In this document: in pieces, positions 25,719-34,084 of the stretch | Numbering within the stretch: the first letter of the stretch is position 1 | Layout: each line of letters begins with the position of its first letter | From: Marinobacterium rhizophilum | GTDB taxonomy: Bacteria; Pseudomonadota; Gammaproteobacteria; Pseudomonadales; Balneatricaceae | DNA length: 64,000 nt | Direction: 5' to 3' | Assembly: GCF_024397915.1 (NCBI RefSeq) | Contig: NZ_CP073347.1 | Location: forward strand, 4,154,001-4,218,000 | Position numbers and translations under genes: made by a program | The notes under the pieces: model-generated | The model's input: the letters and a program-made list of their open reading frames with translations, nothing else | Told to the model about the DNA's origin: nothing | Databases searched by the model: none

Positions 25719-26756
25719 TCAGTGTCCATCCAGTACCTTGCCGTTGCGCACCATGTCGACACCGTCCAGGCGAACGGTGCAGCCGCGCAGCGGGATATCG
25801 ATATGGCAGGCTGTGGTGCGCGAACCGCCGGCTTCATTGTTGGGCCCGAAGGAGAACAGGAAGTTGCCCTCATAGGCGCGCGCATCCATGCCGATGGTGG
25901 CTTCGCGGTCGTACAGGCCCAGGGTGCTCCAGTGAGCGCGGGGCTGCAGACCCCAGCCGATATGGGAAAAGGCATAGGCTTCTGGATCGTTGAACGAGGC
26001 CATGTAGGCGCTGAGCAACTCGGCATCGACACCGCCCTCTATGCGGGTGGCGTAGCCGTTTTCGATGGTGATGGAGATTGGCTCGCTGACGTAGCTCTTC
26101 TGTGGCAGCAGGATGTCGCCGCGGTCGATGACAATTCGCCCCTCGGCACTGCCCTCGTTGGGCCAGGTGAGGGCGAAGCCGCTGGGCCAGTGATCCCAGC
26201 GTCCCGGTTCATCAACATAACCGTATTCGCTGATCGCCGGAAAATCGCCCAGGGCGAAGCGAATATCGGTGCCGGCGTCGGAGACGGTGTGCATTTCACG
26301 AGCCTGACGAATCCGCGCGCTGGCAGCCCTGACCCGCTCCCGGTCGGCAGCGTTGGGCAGCAGCCGAACCAGCACTTCCGGCGGCTCGACTGCCAGCAGG
26401 ATCTTGGTGCCGCTTTTCAGGATGTCGTGCTGTTCGGGGGAGAACAGCAGGGTCATCAGGTCCAGCACCAGGTCGCTTTCCTTCAGCGCAGCAATCGCGG
26501 CACGGTTGCCGGTCAGCGGCGTGGTGCCCAGGTACGCCAGGGCATCGCGGCTCAGCGCCTTGTCGGCATTCACGGGCGGCAAATCCAGGCGGTTGACGAC
26601 GGCGCCCATGGACTGGGTCGCCACCAGGGCGGCAGACAGTGTCTGCGGGTGGGTGTTGGCACTGGTCAGAATGGTGACACTCTGACCGGGCTCCAGGTTT
26701 GACAGCTTCAATACCTGTTGCCAGGCGCTGATCATTTCGAAATCGCTGACGGGCAT
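25719..26756 (-). CDS. nicX: 2,5-dihydroxypyridine 5,6-dioxygenase (NicX/PicD-type)
   Basis: 345 residues that match NicX of Pseudomonas putida as I remember it. Shared segments include SPEQHDILKSGTKILLAVEP, EPPEVL, SEYGYVDEPGRWDHWPSGF, FALTWPNEGSAEG and FSHIGWGLQPRAHW. The enzyme is an extradiol-like iron dioxygenase of the M29-aminopeptidase-like superfamily. It opens the pyridine ring of 2,5-dihydroxypyridine to give N-formylmaleamate. GAGGAG precedes the ATG. It is followed immediately by nicF and preceded by nicD, the full lower pathway. Confidence 0.92.
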   Translation of the reverse strand: MPVSDFEMISAWQQVLKLSNLEPGQSVTILTSANTHPQTLSAALVATQSMGAVVNRLDLPPVNADKALSRDALAYLGTTPLTGNRAAIAALKESDLVLDLMTLLFSPEQHDILKSGTKILLAVEPPEVLVRLLPNAADRERVRAASARIRQAREMHTVSDAGTDIRFALGDFPAISEYGYVDEPGRWDHWPSGFALTWPNEGSAEGRIVIDRGDILLPQKSYVSEPISITIENGYATRIEGGVDAELLSAYMASFNDPEAYAFSHIGWGLQPRAHWSTLGLYDREATIGMDARAYEGNFLFSFGPNNEAGGSRTTACHIDIPLRGCTVRLDGVDMVRNGKVLDGH

Positions 26757-26783
26757 GCTGTGCTCCTCGTCGTGATGGTTGTC

Positions 26784-27602
26784 TCAGGGATGCACGGGGG
26801 CACCGAGAAAGTGGCCGAAGGCCTTGTAGAATCCTTCCTCGTTGTCCCAGGGAATCATGTGACCTGCGTCGGGAACATGGACGACCTCAAGGTTGGACAA
26901 CAGTGTTTGCAGCTCCTGGATATCCACCTGCTGGATCACATCGCCGCGTTCGGCCACCATCAGCAGGGTGGCGGCGCGGATGGACGGCAGGTCGGCATGG
27001 AAGTCGTCACGGTGGAAATCGTCAAAGCTTTCACGGATCGCACGCTCATCGCAGGTATGCAGCCACTGGGCCCGCAGCTGCAGCTGTTGCTGGGTCCAGC
27101 TCGGGCAGAATTCCTTCATGTCCGCGGCTGTCATGCCCTGTTGCGCCATGCGAATGGAGTCGATGTACCAGGGCAGTTTCGAGGGGTAGGCACGCCGGCC
27201 CGGGCCGGACATGGGCGGGTCGACCATGACCAGCCGCTGCAGGCCTTCAGGTTGTGAGCGGGCGGCTCGGGCACCAATGCGTGCGCCCATGGAGTGGCCG
27301 ACGACGCTGTAGCGGTTCAGGCCCAGTGCCTGGACAAACGCCAGCAAATCGGCGGCCTGGGCATCGACACTGTAATCGAGGCTGTCCGAGGCTTCGGACA
27401 GGCCGCGACCACGGACATCCAGTACGTAGGTATCGAAGTGCGCGCCGAAACGCTCGGCGACAAAGCCCCAGGTCACCGCCGGGCTGGTGATGCCGGGCAC
27501 AATGACAACGGCATCGCGGCCGGGTTGCTCGCCGCCATAGCGCAGGTAGTGTTGCCGAATGCCGTTAGCCTGGACATGGCCACCATACAGAAAGGTACTC
27601 AT
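26784..27602 (-). CDS. nicD: N-formylmaleamate deformylase (alpha/beta hydrolase, NicD/PicE-type)
   Basis: 272 residues of the alpha/beta hydrolase fold: oxyanion region VVIVPGITSPAVTWG, nucleophile elbow SVVGHSMGARIGARAA (Ser), and C-terminal His in VPDAGHMIPWDNEEG. In the pathway it removes formate from N-formylmaleamate, giving maleamate for the nicF product. The ATG at 27602 is preferred, with GGAG 8 nt upstream; 26 further upstream codons are open but have an unlikely composition. It lies 22 nt after nicE and 27 nt before nicX. Other alpha/beta hydrolases look similar, so context carries much of the weight. Confidence 0.88.
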   Translation of the reverse strand: MSTFLYGGHVQANGIRQHYLRYGGEQPGRDAVVIVPGITSPAVTWGFVAERFGAHFDTYVLDVRGRGLSEASDSLDYSVDAQAADLLAFVQALGLNRYSVVGHSMGARIGARAARSQPEGLQRLVMVDPPMSGPGRRAYPSKLPWYIDSIRMAQQGMTAADMKEFCPSWTQQQLQLRAQWLHTCDERAIRESFDDFHRDDFHADLPSIRAATLLMVAERGDVIQQVDIQELQTLLSNLEVVHVPDAGHMIPWDNEEGFYKAFGHFLGAPVHP

Positions 27603-27624
27603 ATATCTGTCTCCGTTGAGGGTC

Positions 27625-28377
27625 TCAGTAGGCGCCGGACAGCAGCGCGCCGGCGCCGGGCACCACGGCCTCGAGCTCAAGTTTCTTCAGCATCGCGTAG
27701 GTTGTGGAGATGGCGGCGGTAATCACCGGTTTGCCCGTCTGGGCTTCGACGCGGGATACGGCCGGCAGGGAGGGCATCTGTACACAGGCGGACAGCACTA
27801 TGGCGTCGACATCGCTGGTGTTCATTTCTGCAACGATGCCGGGCAGGCGCATGGGATCATGCCGGGCGACGTCAAGGTTGTCGGGTATTTCCAGTGCGCG
27901 GTAGTCCACCACCTCAAAGCCCTCGTTGCGGATGTAGTCGACGACCATCTCGGTCAGCGGCTTCATGTAGGGGGCAACCAGTGCGATGCGTTTGGCACCG
28001 ATGACCTTGAGGGCATCCACCAGAGCGCCGGCGCTGGTGACGATCGGGGTCAGGGCATCATTCTCCCGGGTACGCTGGATCAGGCGCGATTCGGATTCGC
28101 GGTGGTAGCCCAGTCCCATGGACATGATGGCCACCAGGCAGGCATAGCCCATGACATCAACGCGGGCGTCGCTGAGTTCCAGCGCACAGCGGTCGGACTC
28201 GGCGTCCATGGCGGAAAGTTCTTCCTTGCTCACGGTTTTCATGCGCATGCGGCTTGAATGAAAGGTGAAGCGTTCCGGGCGAATCTGCTGGCGCGCGGTC
28301 AGCATGGCCGGGATTTCAGTTTCCATGGTGATATTGGAGCTGGGGACTATCTGTCCGATGCGATAGGTTTTCTGCAT
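27625..28377 (-). CDS. nicE: Maleate cis-trans isomerase (NicE/PicG-type)
   Basis: 250 residues, the standard length for maleate isomerase (Asp/Glu racemase superfamily). Both active-site cysteines are visible, in VMGYACLVAIMSMGLGYHRE and in IVLSACVQMPSLPAV. The N-terminal IGQIVPSSNITMETEIPAML matches the family. It converts maleate to fumarate, which enters the TCA cycle. The ATG at 28377 is chosen for its AGGA spacing; ATGs at 28383 and 28392 are in frame. Confidence 0.93.
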   Translation of the reverse strand: MQKTYRIGQIVPSSNITMETEIPAMLTARQQIRPERFTFHSSRMRMKTVSKEELSAMDAESDRCALELSDARVDVMGYACLVAIMSMGLGYHRESESRLIQRTRENDALTPIVTSAGALVDALKVIGAKRIALVAPYMKPLTEMVVDYIRNEGFEVVDYRALEIPDNLDVARHDPMRLPGIVAEMNTSDVDAIVLSACVQMPSLPAVSRVEAQTGKPVITAAISTTYAMLKKLELEAVVPGAGALLSGAY

Positions 28378-28413
28378 GATCATTTCCTGCATTCTGGAGT
28401 GTCGAGGGGAGTG

Positions 28414-29385
28414 TCAGAGTTTGAGCAGTCGGGCGGCATTGCCCTGGCAAAGCTGTTGCCGGGTGCTGTCATCCAGCGGTGCCTGTTCGATGAAATCCGC
28501 CGCGACCGACGATGATTCATAGGGGTAATCCACCGAGAACATGACGGCGTCCGCACCCATCTCGCCGATGGCGCCGGCCAGGGATGGGGCCGAGCAGACC
28601 CCGGAGGTGGTGATGAAAATATTGCGGCCGAAGTATTCCGAGGGCTTGAGTTTCAATTGGACGCCGTGGGGATAGGCCTCGAAACGGCTGTCAAAGCGCC
28701 AGCGCAGGAACGGCAGGCCTTCCCCCATATGACCGATGATCAGTTTCAGGCGCGGGAAGCGATCAAATACGCCGCCAAACAGCAGCCTTAGTGCATGACT
28801 ACCCGTTTCCACGCCCCAGCCCCAGGTGGCACCGGCCAGTTCCGGGTGGCCCTCGCAGGCTGCCAGTGGCGCGCAGGGGTCGGTGGGGTGCAGATAGAGC
28901 GGTACATCCAGTGCCTGCATGCGCTCCCAGAAGGGGTCGAAGGCGGGGTCGTCGTAGTAAGTGCCCTGGGTGTGGCCATTGACCAGAGCGCCCTTGAATC
29001 CGAGCTCGGCAACGGCCCGCCCCAGTTCGTCCGAGGCGGCGACCGGGTCCTGCATCGGCAGGCAGGCAAAACCCGCATAGCGGGTCGGATGGCGCGCTAT
29101 CTGGGCGGCCAGAAAGTCATTGTTGTCCCGCGCCTTCGTAATGGCGGTTGCGGTGTCCTGCTCGGCCTGGACGCCGGGTCCCGTCTGTGACAGCACCGCC
29201 ATGTCGATCCCGGCGCTGTCCATTGCAGCTAGCCTGATGTCGTCGAAATCGGCCAGTGCGCGGGCCAGTTGCTGGAAGACCTCGGGTTCCAGGTGCTGCT
29301 GGAAACTCTTGGAATAGTGCTCAAATCCGGGTGCCATGAAGTGCTCTTCAAGGGCGATTTTTCGAATTTTATCCACCTTGCACAT
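28414..29385 (-). CDS. Amidohydrolase-family non-oxidative decarboxylase (PicC-like, 3,6-dihydroxypicolinate decarboxylase)
   Basis: 323 residues of the amidohydrolase-2 / ACMSD decarboxylase family, close in layout to gamma-resorcylate and 2,3-dihydroxybenzoate decarboxylases. Metal-site motifs are KIALEEHF at the N-terminus, PLYLHPTDP, LIIGHMGEGLPFLRW and MFSVDYPYES. Beside a 2,5-dihydroxypyridine pathway it most plausibly decarboxylates 3,6-dihydroxypicolinate to 2,5-dihydroxypyridine, as PicC of Alcaligenes faecalis does. This is inferred from context; other hydroxylated acids are possible. It is first gene of the minus-strand operon. AAAGG abuts the ATG directly, so a GTG at 29376 with better spacing may be the true start. 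Confidence 0.8.
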   Translation of the reverse strand: MCKVDKIRKIALEEHFMAPGFEHYSKSFQQHLEPEVFQQLARALADFDDIRLAAMDSAGIDMAVLSQTGPGVQAEQDTATAITKARDNNDFLAAQIARHPTRYAGFACLPMQDPVAASDELGRAVAELGFKGALVNGHTQGTYYDDPAFDPFWERMQALDVPLYLHPTDPCAPLAACEGHPELAGATWGWGVETGSHALRLLFGGVFDRFPRLKLIIGHMGEGLPFLRWRFDSRFEAYPHGVQLKLKPSEYFGRNIFITTSGVCSAPSLAGAIGEMGADAVMFSVDYPYESSSVAADFIEQAPLDDSTRQQLCQGNAARLLKL

Positions 29386-29510
29386 CCTTTATCGGGTTGA
29401 AGACGAGGCCCTTTGGGGCCGGATGTTCCTGCTTGCTGTCCTGTACAGATACCGTGCAATGCCGGTCGCTGTTTCAGTTCGCGAGCTGGAAATACTGAAC
29501 TTGATAATTA

Positions 29511-29541
29511 ATCAGTATACTGACTAAATGGAAATTGGCAA
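29511..29541 (-). promoter_or_regulatory. Promoter and MarR operator for the decarboxylase/nic operon
   Basis: Read on the minus strand: TTGCCA (29541-29536), 16-nt spacer, TATACT (29519-29514). The -10 lies inside the perfect palindrome TCAGTATACTGA (29512-29523), so a repressor bound there would block RNA polymerase. The layout is the same as in the plus-strand promoter 100 bp away. Confidence 0.7.
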
Positions 29542-29609
29542 CGCCGTTCATGCAATCCTGTAGCGAGTCATTCCGCTCTTGCCGGGGCTGTGCAGACAAC
29601 GTGAATGGC

Positions 29610-29640
29610 TTGTATTCGAATAAATGATCAGTATACTGAT
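29610..29640 (+). promoter_or_regulatory. Promoter and MarR operator for the Rieske oxygenase operon
   Basis: TTGTAT (29610-29615), 16-nt spacer, TATACT (29632-29637). The -10 sits within the perfect 14-bp palindrome ATCAGTATACTGAT (29627-29640). The start codon of the oxygenase gene follows at 29689. Confidence 0.7.
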
Positions 29641-29688
29641 TATATTCCTGTTCAGTTTGCGAACAGGTCAAGAACAAGAGGGAATACT

Positions 29689-32586
29689 ATGGCTTGGCAC
29701 TTCCTGGGAGCTCAAGAGTCGCTGCTGGCTGAGGGCGAAGTGAAGGCGATAACGGTCGACGACATGCCGGTGGCGCTCTACCGCCTGGCCGACCAGTACT
29801 ACGCGACCCATAACATCTGCACCCATCAAACGGCGTTGTTGTCCGAAGGCTTTATTGAAGATGGCAGTATCGAATGTCCTCTGCATCAGGGGAGGTTCGA
29901 TATCCGCTCAGGCAAGGCCCTGTGTGCGCCACTTAAAGAAAATCTGCGAACCTTCCGGGTACGTACAGACGCCGATGGTGTCTTTGTCGACGTGACCCAG
30001 TCGGCGGAGCCGCCTGCTGCGGGCCGCGAGAACAACCTGATCGCCAGCACTGCGACTGCGGACGCAGCGGGTGGCGAGTCTGCAGCCCCGGACACTCGTA
30101 CATTCGTGATCGTCGGCGGCGGTCAGGCAGCGGCCAGTGCGATCCAGACGCTGCGTGAGCAGGGGTTCACCGGCAGCATTCAGGTGGTCAGCGAAGAGTG
30201 GCACGCCCCTTACGAGCGTCCACCCCTGTCCAAGGATGTACTGCTAGGGCGTACCGGGCCTGATGCCAGTCAGCTGCTGAGCATGGAGCGCTTGAAGGCT
30301 ATGGGGGTCGAGTTCCGTCCCGGGGTTCGGGCAGTCGAGCTCGATACCGCTGAGCGGCAGCTGACGCTGAGTGATGGCGTCCGGCTGGGGTATGACCGCT
30401 TGCTGCTGGTGACCGGCGCGCGTCCCCGTGTCCCTGATCTTCCCGGGTTCAATTTGCCCCAGGTCTTTGTGCTCAGAAGTCTGGATGATGCGCTGGCACT
30501 GCGGCGGGTGCTGGGCCCTGGGCGCCGGGTCGGCATTGTCGGCGGTGGTTTTATTGGCCTGGAAGTGGCATCGACGGCGGCCGAACTGGGCGCTGAAGTT
30601 GTGGTCGTGGAAGCCAATCGGAGCATTCTGTCCCGGGTGCTGCATCCGCGGGCGGCAATGCGGGTCCATCAGGCGGCCGAACGCAAGGGCGTACGCTTTA
30701 TCACCTCTGCCCGTACCCTGGGGCTGCAGCAAACGGCCACGGGCCTGCGGATTGACCTTGAGGGTGCAGCTTCGCCGGAAGTTGACCTGGTGGTGGTCGG
30801 CATCGGGGCTCAGCCCAACTCTGAACTGGCCGAGCAGGGGGGGCTTGCCGTGCAGAACGGCATCCGTGTCGACAGCTGCGGCCGTACCTCCGTGCCGGAG
30901 GTCTATGCCGCGGGTGATGTGGCAACCTGGCCAGACAGTCCGGATGGGCGCCGCCTTGAGTCCTGGCAAAACGCTCAGGAGCAGGCCGCTGTTGCGGCGC
31001 GTCATATGGCGGGGGATGAAAGCGCAGTCTACAGCGTGCAGCCCTGGTTCTGGTCGGATCAGTTCGGCATGAACATACAGTTGATCGGCGTGCCCTCGCC
31101 CGGTGACGAGGTGCTGGTCGATGAGCAGCAAGGTGACGCGGGCGCGGTCTATTACCTGCACAACGGCGAGCGATTGACGGGCATGGTGGTCTTTGATCGG
31201 CCCCAGGCGCTGCGCGCCGGCCGGCAATGGCTGACCCAGGGGCTGTCGGTTGAGCAGCTAAAACGTCAGCTTGAATCCCATCATTCATCCCGGCCAGGCT
31301 CTGACATGCCTGGCGCCGGACGCATTATCGCGACATCAGGAGCTAATAATATGAATATCGCTGATTACTACCGCTGGCCGGAAGAAGGACTGACACGCAT
31401 TCCCGACTGGGTCTATACCGATGCCAGTATTTATCAGCTGGAGGTCGAAAAGATCTTCCATGGTAAAACCTGGAACTATGTTGCGCTGGAGGCGGAGATT
31501 CCCCTGGCAGGCGATTATGTCCGCAGTTTTGTTGGGCCGACACCGGTGGTGGTGAGCCGTGATGACGACGGTGAGGTGAATGTTTTCCTCAATCGCTGTG
31601 CCCATCGTGCGGCGGAGTTTTGCCGCGAGACCAGGGGCAACACCAAGGAATTCGTCTGCCCCTATCATCAGTGGTCCTACGATCTGAAGGGTAACCTGGC
31701 AGGGGTACCGTTTCGCCGCGGGGTGAATGGCAAGGGTGGCATGCCCAAGGACTTCAAGAACTGTGACCATGGATTGAAGAAGCTGAATGTCACCAGCCGT
31801 GGCGGCGTTATTTTCGCATCCTTTGACCCGGACATGATTCCGTTGGCCGATTATCTCGGTGCCGAGGTGCTGGCGGAGTTCGATGCCACTTTCGACGGCC
31901 GCAAGTTAAAGGTGTTGGGCCACTATCGGAACACGATGCCGGGCAACTGGAAGCTCTATCACGAGAACCTGAAAGACCCCTACCATGCGACCTTGCTGCA
32001 CACCTTCCTGGTGACATTTGGCTTGTTGGTGGCGGGCAACAGCTCGCAGATGCTGGCCGACCCGACGGGCCTGCACGGGGTCATGGCGTCGGCGCGCGGT
32101 GATAACGTCAATGTTGATGACCGCAAGGAAATGCGTGCCTACCGGGAAGACTTCAAACTCGAAGACGGCCAGTTGCTGGAGTATGTCGCCGAGTTCGATT
32201 CACCCTGGACGGTGACCATGTCGACGATTTGGCCCAACCTGATCGTGCAGCGCGAGCTCAATACGCTGGGTGTACGCCAGATTGTGCCCAATGGTCCCAA
32301 TGAAATGGTCATGAACTGGACCATGTTCGGCTTTGAAGGGGACAGCGATGAGATGCTCAATCATCGCATGCGCCAGGGCAACCTGATGGGGCCGGCGGGC
32401 TTCCTGGGGCTGGAGGATAACGAGGCGATGAAGTTTGTGCAGGACGGCATGAAACGCTCGGTGCCGGGGGAACATGTGGTGGAACTCGATCCGAATACGC
32501 AAACCGGAACCTCGGATACGCTGATTTCGGAATCGGCAATTCGTGGCATGTATCGCAGCTGGCGTGAAATTCTGGGCATTTCCTGA
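29689..32586 (+). CDS. Rieske ferredoxin / FAD reductase / Rieske oxygenase alpha fusion (6-hydroxypicolinate hydroxylase-type)
   Basis: One uninterrupted 965-residue frame with three modules. Residues about 1-105 are a Rieske ferredoxin (CTH ... CPLH). About 135-550 form an FAD/NAD(P)H ferredoxin reductase with two dinucleotide-binding motifs (VIVGGGQAAASAI, VGIVGGGFIGLEVA) and VYAAGDVA. Residues 555-965 are a ring-hydroxylating oxygenase alpha subunit with CAH-x17-CPYH and the iron-site segment ENLKDPYHATLLH. All electron-transfer parts and the catalytic subunit are thus in one polypeptide. An internal ATG at 31351 has its own AGGAG, so a free alpha subunit could also be made. Context suggests it hydroxylates 6-hydroxypicolinate at C3. 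A lost stop codon by sequencing error between reductase and oxygenase is possible. Confidence 0.82.
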   Translation: MAWHFLGAQESLLAEGEVKAITVDDMPVALYRLADQYYATHNICTHQTALLSEGFIEDGSIECPLHQGRFDIRSGKALCAPLKENLRTFRVRTDADGVFVDVTQSAEPPAAGRENNLIASTATADAAGGESAAPDTRTFVIVGGGQAAASAIQTLREQGFTGSIQVVSEEWHAPYERPPLSKDVLLGRTGPDASQLLSMERLKAMGVEFRPGVRAVELDTAERQLTLSDGVRLGYDRLLLVTGARPRVPDLPGFNLPQVFVLRSLDDALALRRVLGPGRRVGIVGGGFIGLEVASTAAELGAEVVVVEANRSILSRVLHPRAAMRVHQAAERKGVRFITSARTLGLQQTATGLRIDLEGAASPEVDLVVVGIGAQPNSELAEQGGLAVQNGIRVDSCGRTSVPEVYAAGDVATWPDSPDGRRLESWQNAQEQAAVAARHMAGDESAVYSVQPWFWSDQFGMNIQLIGVPSPGDEVLVDEQQGDAGAVYYLHNGERLTGMVVFDRPQALRAGRQWLTQGLSVEQLKRQLESHHSSRPGSDMPGAGRIIATSGANNMNIADYYRWPEEGLTRIPDWVYTDASIYQLEVEKIFHGKTWNYVALEAEIPLAGDYVRSFVGPTPVVVSRDDDGEVNVFLNRCAHRAAEFCRETRGNTKEFVCPYHQWSYDLKGNLAGVPFRRGVNGKGGMPKDFKNCDHGLKKLNVTSRGGVIFASFDPDMIPLADYLGAEVLAEFDATFDGRKLKVLGHYRNTMPGNWKLYHENLKDPYHATLLHTFLVTFGLLVAGNSSQMLADPTGLHGVMASARGDNVNVDDRKEMRAYREDFKLEDGQLLEYVAEFDSPWTVTMSTIWPNLIVQRELNTLGVRQIVPNGPNEMVMNWTMFGFEGDSDEMLNHRMRQGNLMGPAGFLGLEDNEAMKFVQDGMKRSVPGEHVVELDPNTQTGTSDTLISESAIRGMYRSWREILGIS
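31338..31353 (+). promoter_or_regulatory. Internal ribosome binding site and ATG for the oxygenase alpha subunit
   Basis: AGGAG (31338-31342), 8-nt spacer, ATG (31351-31353), in frame with the upstream reductase and exactly where oxygenase homology starts (MNIADYYRWPEEGLTRIPDW). Two TAA triplets between them are out of frame. It would give 411 residues, a normal alpha-subunit length. Confidence 0.6.
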
Positions 32587-32601
32587 AAGAGGGCATCAAG
32601 C

Positions 32602-33105
32602 ATGAATATTGAAACACTGGTAGCAGAGAATAATCTGATGGCCCTCACGGCCCTGGTGGCCGATTTTAATTCGGCTTATGCCCAGGTGCTGGATGACGGC
32701 AGTCTTAAGGACTGGCCACAGTTTTTTACAGCGGATGCGGTATACAAAATTACATCGCGGGAAAACTTTGATCAGGGCCGGCCGGTTGGATTGGTCTATT
32801 GCGATGGTCTGTCCATGATAAAAGACCGGGCCCTGGCGATCGATTATACCGCGATGTTTGCACCGCGATATCTTCGCCATTTTATTACCAATACACGCGT
32901 TGAAAAAATTGAGTCTAATGAACTGGTGGTGTCGGCAAACTATATGCTGATGCAGACGCTGCAAGATAAGCCAGAAGCGCGTGTTCACCAGGTGGGTAAA
33001 TACATGGATCGCTTTTCGATTGAGGGTGGGCGGTTGCAACTGAAACAGCGGATTTGTGTTTACGATAATACCTTGCTGGATAACTCCCTGGTATACCCGG
33101 TGTAA
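32602..33105 (+). CDS. Ring-hydroxylating oxygenase beta (small) subunit
   Basis: 167 residues of the SnoaL/NTF2-like fold used by Rieske oxygenase beta subunits. It has YAQVLDDGSLKDWPQFFTAD near the start, YCDGLSMIKDRALAI in the middle and RLQLKQRICVYDNTLLDNSL near the end. It has no metal site; it supports the alpha3beta3 quaternary structure. It starts 15 nt after the alpha stop, so the two are co-translated. A 74-nt gap then separates it from the convergent marR stop. Confidence 0.9.
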   Translation: MNIETLVAENNLMALTALVADFNSAYAQVLDDGSLKDWPQFFTADAVYKITSRENFDQGRPVGLVYCDGLSMIKDRALAIDYTAMFAPRYLRHFITNTRVEKIESNELVVSANYMLMQTLQDKPEARVHQVGKYMDRFSIEGGRLQLKQRICVYDNTLLDNSLVYPV

Positions 33106-33179
33106 ATACCAGCCGCTTCATGGAGCCGGGACCTGGATGCTTGATCCAGGTTCCGGTATTTGAAAGGTGACATAACGCC

Positions 33180-33686
33180 TTACTTCGGTTTGAAGTCGGT
33201 GCGCCCCAAGTGGTTGTTTTCCATAACAAGGCGGTGCAAAAGCTCGAGGAAGGAATCGGCTTCCGATGCGGACAACGGTGCCATCAGCTTGGCCTGGGCG
33301 CTACGCATGGATTCGAACATGTCCTTGAGTACGCGCATCCCTTCATCCGTGAGGCTGACGAGGCGCATGCGACGGTCGTGTTCGGCAGTCTTGCGCACGA
33401 TCAGCCCCCGGTTTTCCAGGCGACGGAGAACATCCGCGACGTTCGTACGGTCGATGCCGACTTCACGGGCAAGCGATATCTGATCGATATCCGGGTTATC
33501 CGCCAGTTCCGTCAGCAGGCCGTACTGAATCGGCGTTAGGTTAAATTCCGAACACTCTTCAATGAAGAGTGCCTGATGAATTTGATGGGCTCTGCGAATC
33601 AGAAAGCCGGGGCGTCGCCATAGGGGCATAGGATTTTCAAAGCCTTCTCTATCAGGTTTTTTAGATTCTTGATGATTTTTATTCAT
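33180..33686 (-). CDS. MarR family regulator of the catabolic island (PicR/NicR-like)
   Basis: 168 residues with a MarR winged helix: LTPIQYGLLTELADNPDIDQ, then ISLAREVGIDRTNVADVLRRL, then the wing AEHDRRMRLVSLTDEG. The N-terminal region RRPGFLIRRAHQIHQALFIE resembles the NicR/PicR subgroup that controls pyridine-acid catabolism. It lies between the oxygenase and transporter genes, reading toward the oxygenase. Three TCAGTATACTGA-type sites in the divergent promoters are its likely operators, with a pathway hydroxypyridine as probable inducer (inference). Confidence 0.85.
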   Translation of the reverse strand: MNKNHQESKKPDREGFENPMPLWRRPGFLIRRAHQIHQALFIEECSEFNLTPIQYGLLTELADNPDIDQISLAREVGIDRTNVADVLRRLENRGLIVRKTAEHDRRMRLVSLTDEGMRVLKDMFESMRSAQAKLMAPLSASEADSFLELLHRLVMENNHLGRTDFKPK

Positions 33687-33844
33687 TTAAACAGGGTCCT
33701 TGATTCAGCATTTGATAGCGGCCTTTAATAGTATTCATTCAATACCGTTGTTTTGCATGTTTTTCAAGCACGGAATCTTGCAACGCCCTATTTTGGGGCA
33801 AATCCGCAAGCTGAATGAATTCGTTATTTTCCGCTTTTTCCCTC

Positions 33845-33888
33845 TTGTGGACAGATAAACGATATACTAACATCATCAGTGTACTGAT
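33845..33888 (+). promoter_or_regulatory. Promoter and third MarR operator, upstream of the first TRAP operon
   Basis: Candidate TTGTGG (33845-33850), 17-nt spacer, TAACAT (33868-33873), followed directly by ATCAGTGTACTGAT (33875-33888), which matches the other two operators with one mismatch. The rest of the 398-nt gap (33687-34084) between marR and dctQ holds AT-rich DNA and no gene I can support. Confidence 0.55.
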
Positions 33889-34084
33889 CAAATGTTTGGT
33901 GCAGGGGTAAAGCCCTCGGCCAACAGGATCACTCAGAAAAGGTGCTTAAGAGATGCGTCAACAACAATGCCGCGACAAGTCTCCCCGGGCAGGGCAGCCG
34001 GCCCATGTCATAGAACAATGGCCGGATGATCAGGATGCCCGCAGCCTCGATCTGCCACCTGACACTAGCCACAGGAGTCTGACT

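Noticed and set aside
25094..29385. Nicotinate degradation by the classical nic route
   Set aside because: No NicC-like FAD monooxygenase is present; instead there is a separate decarboxylase and a Rieske hydroxylase. Not fully excluded, since a second locus could exist elsewhere.
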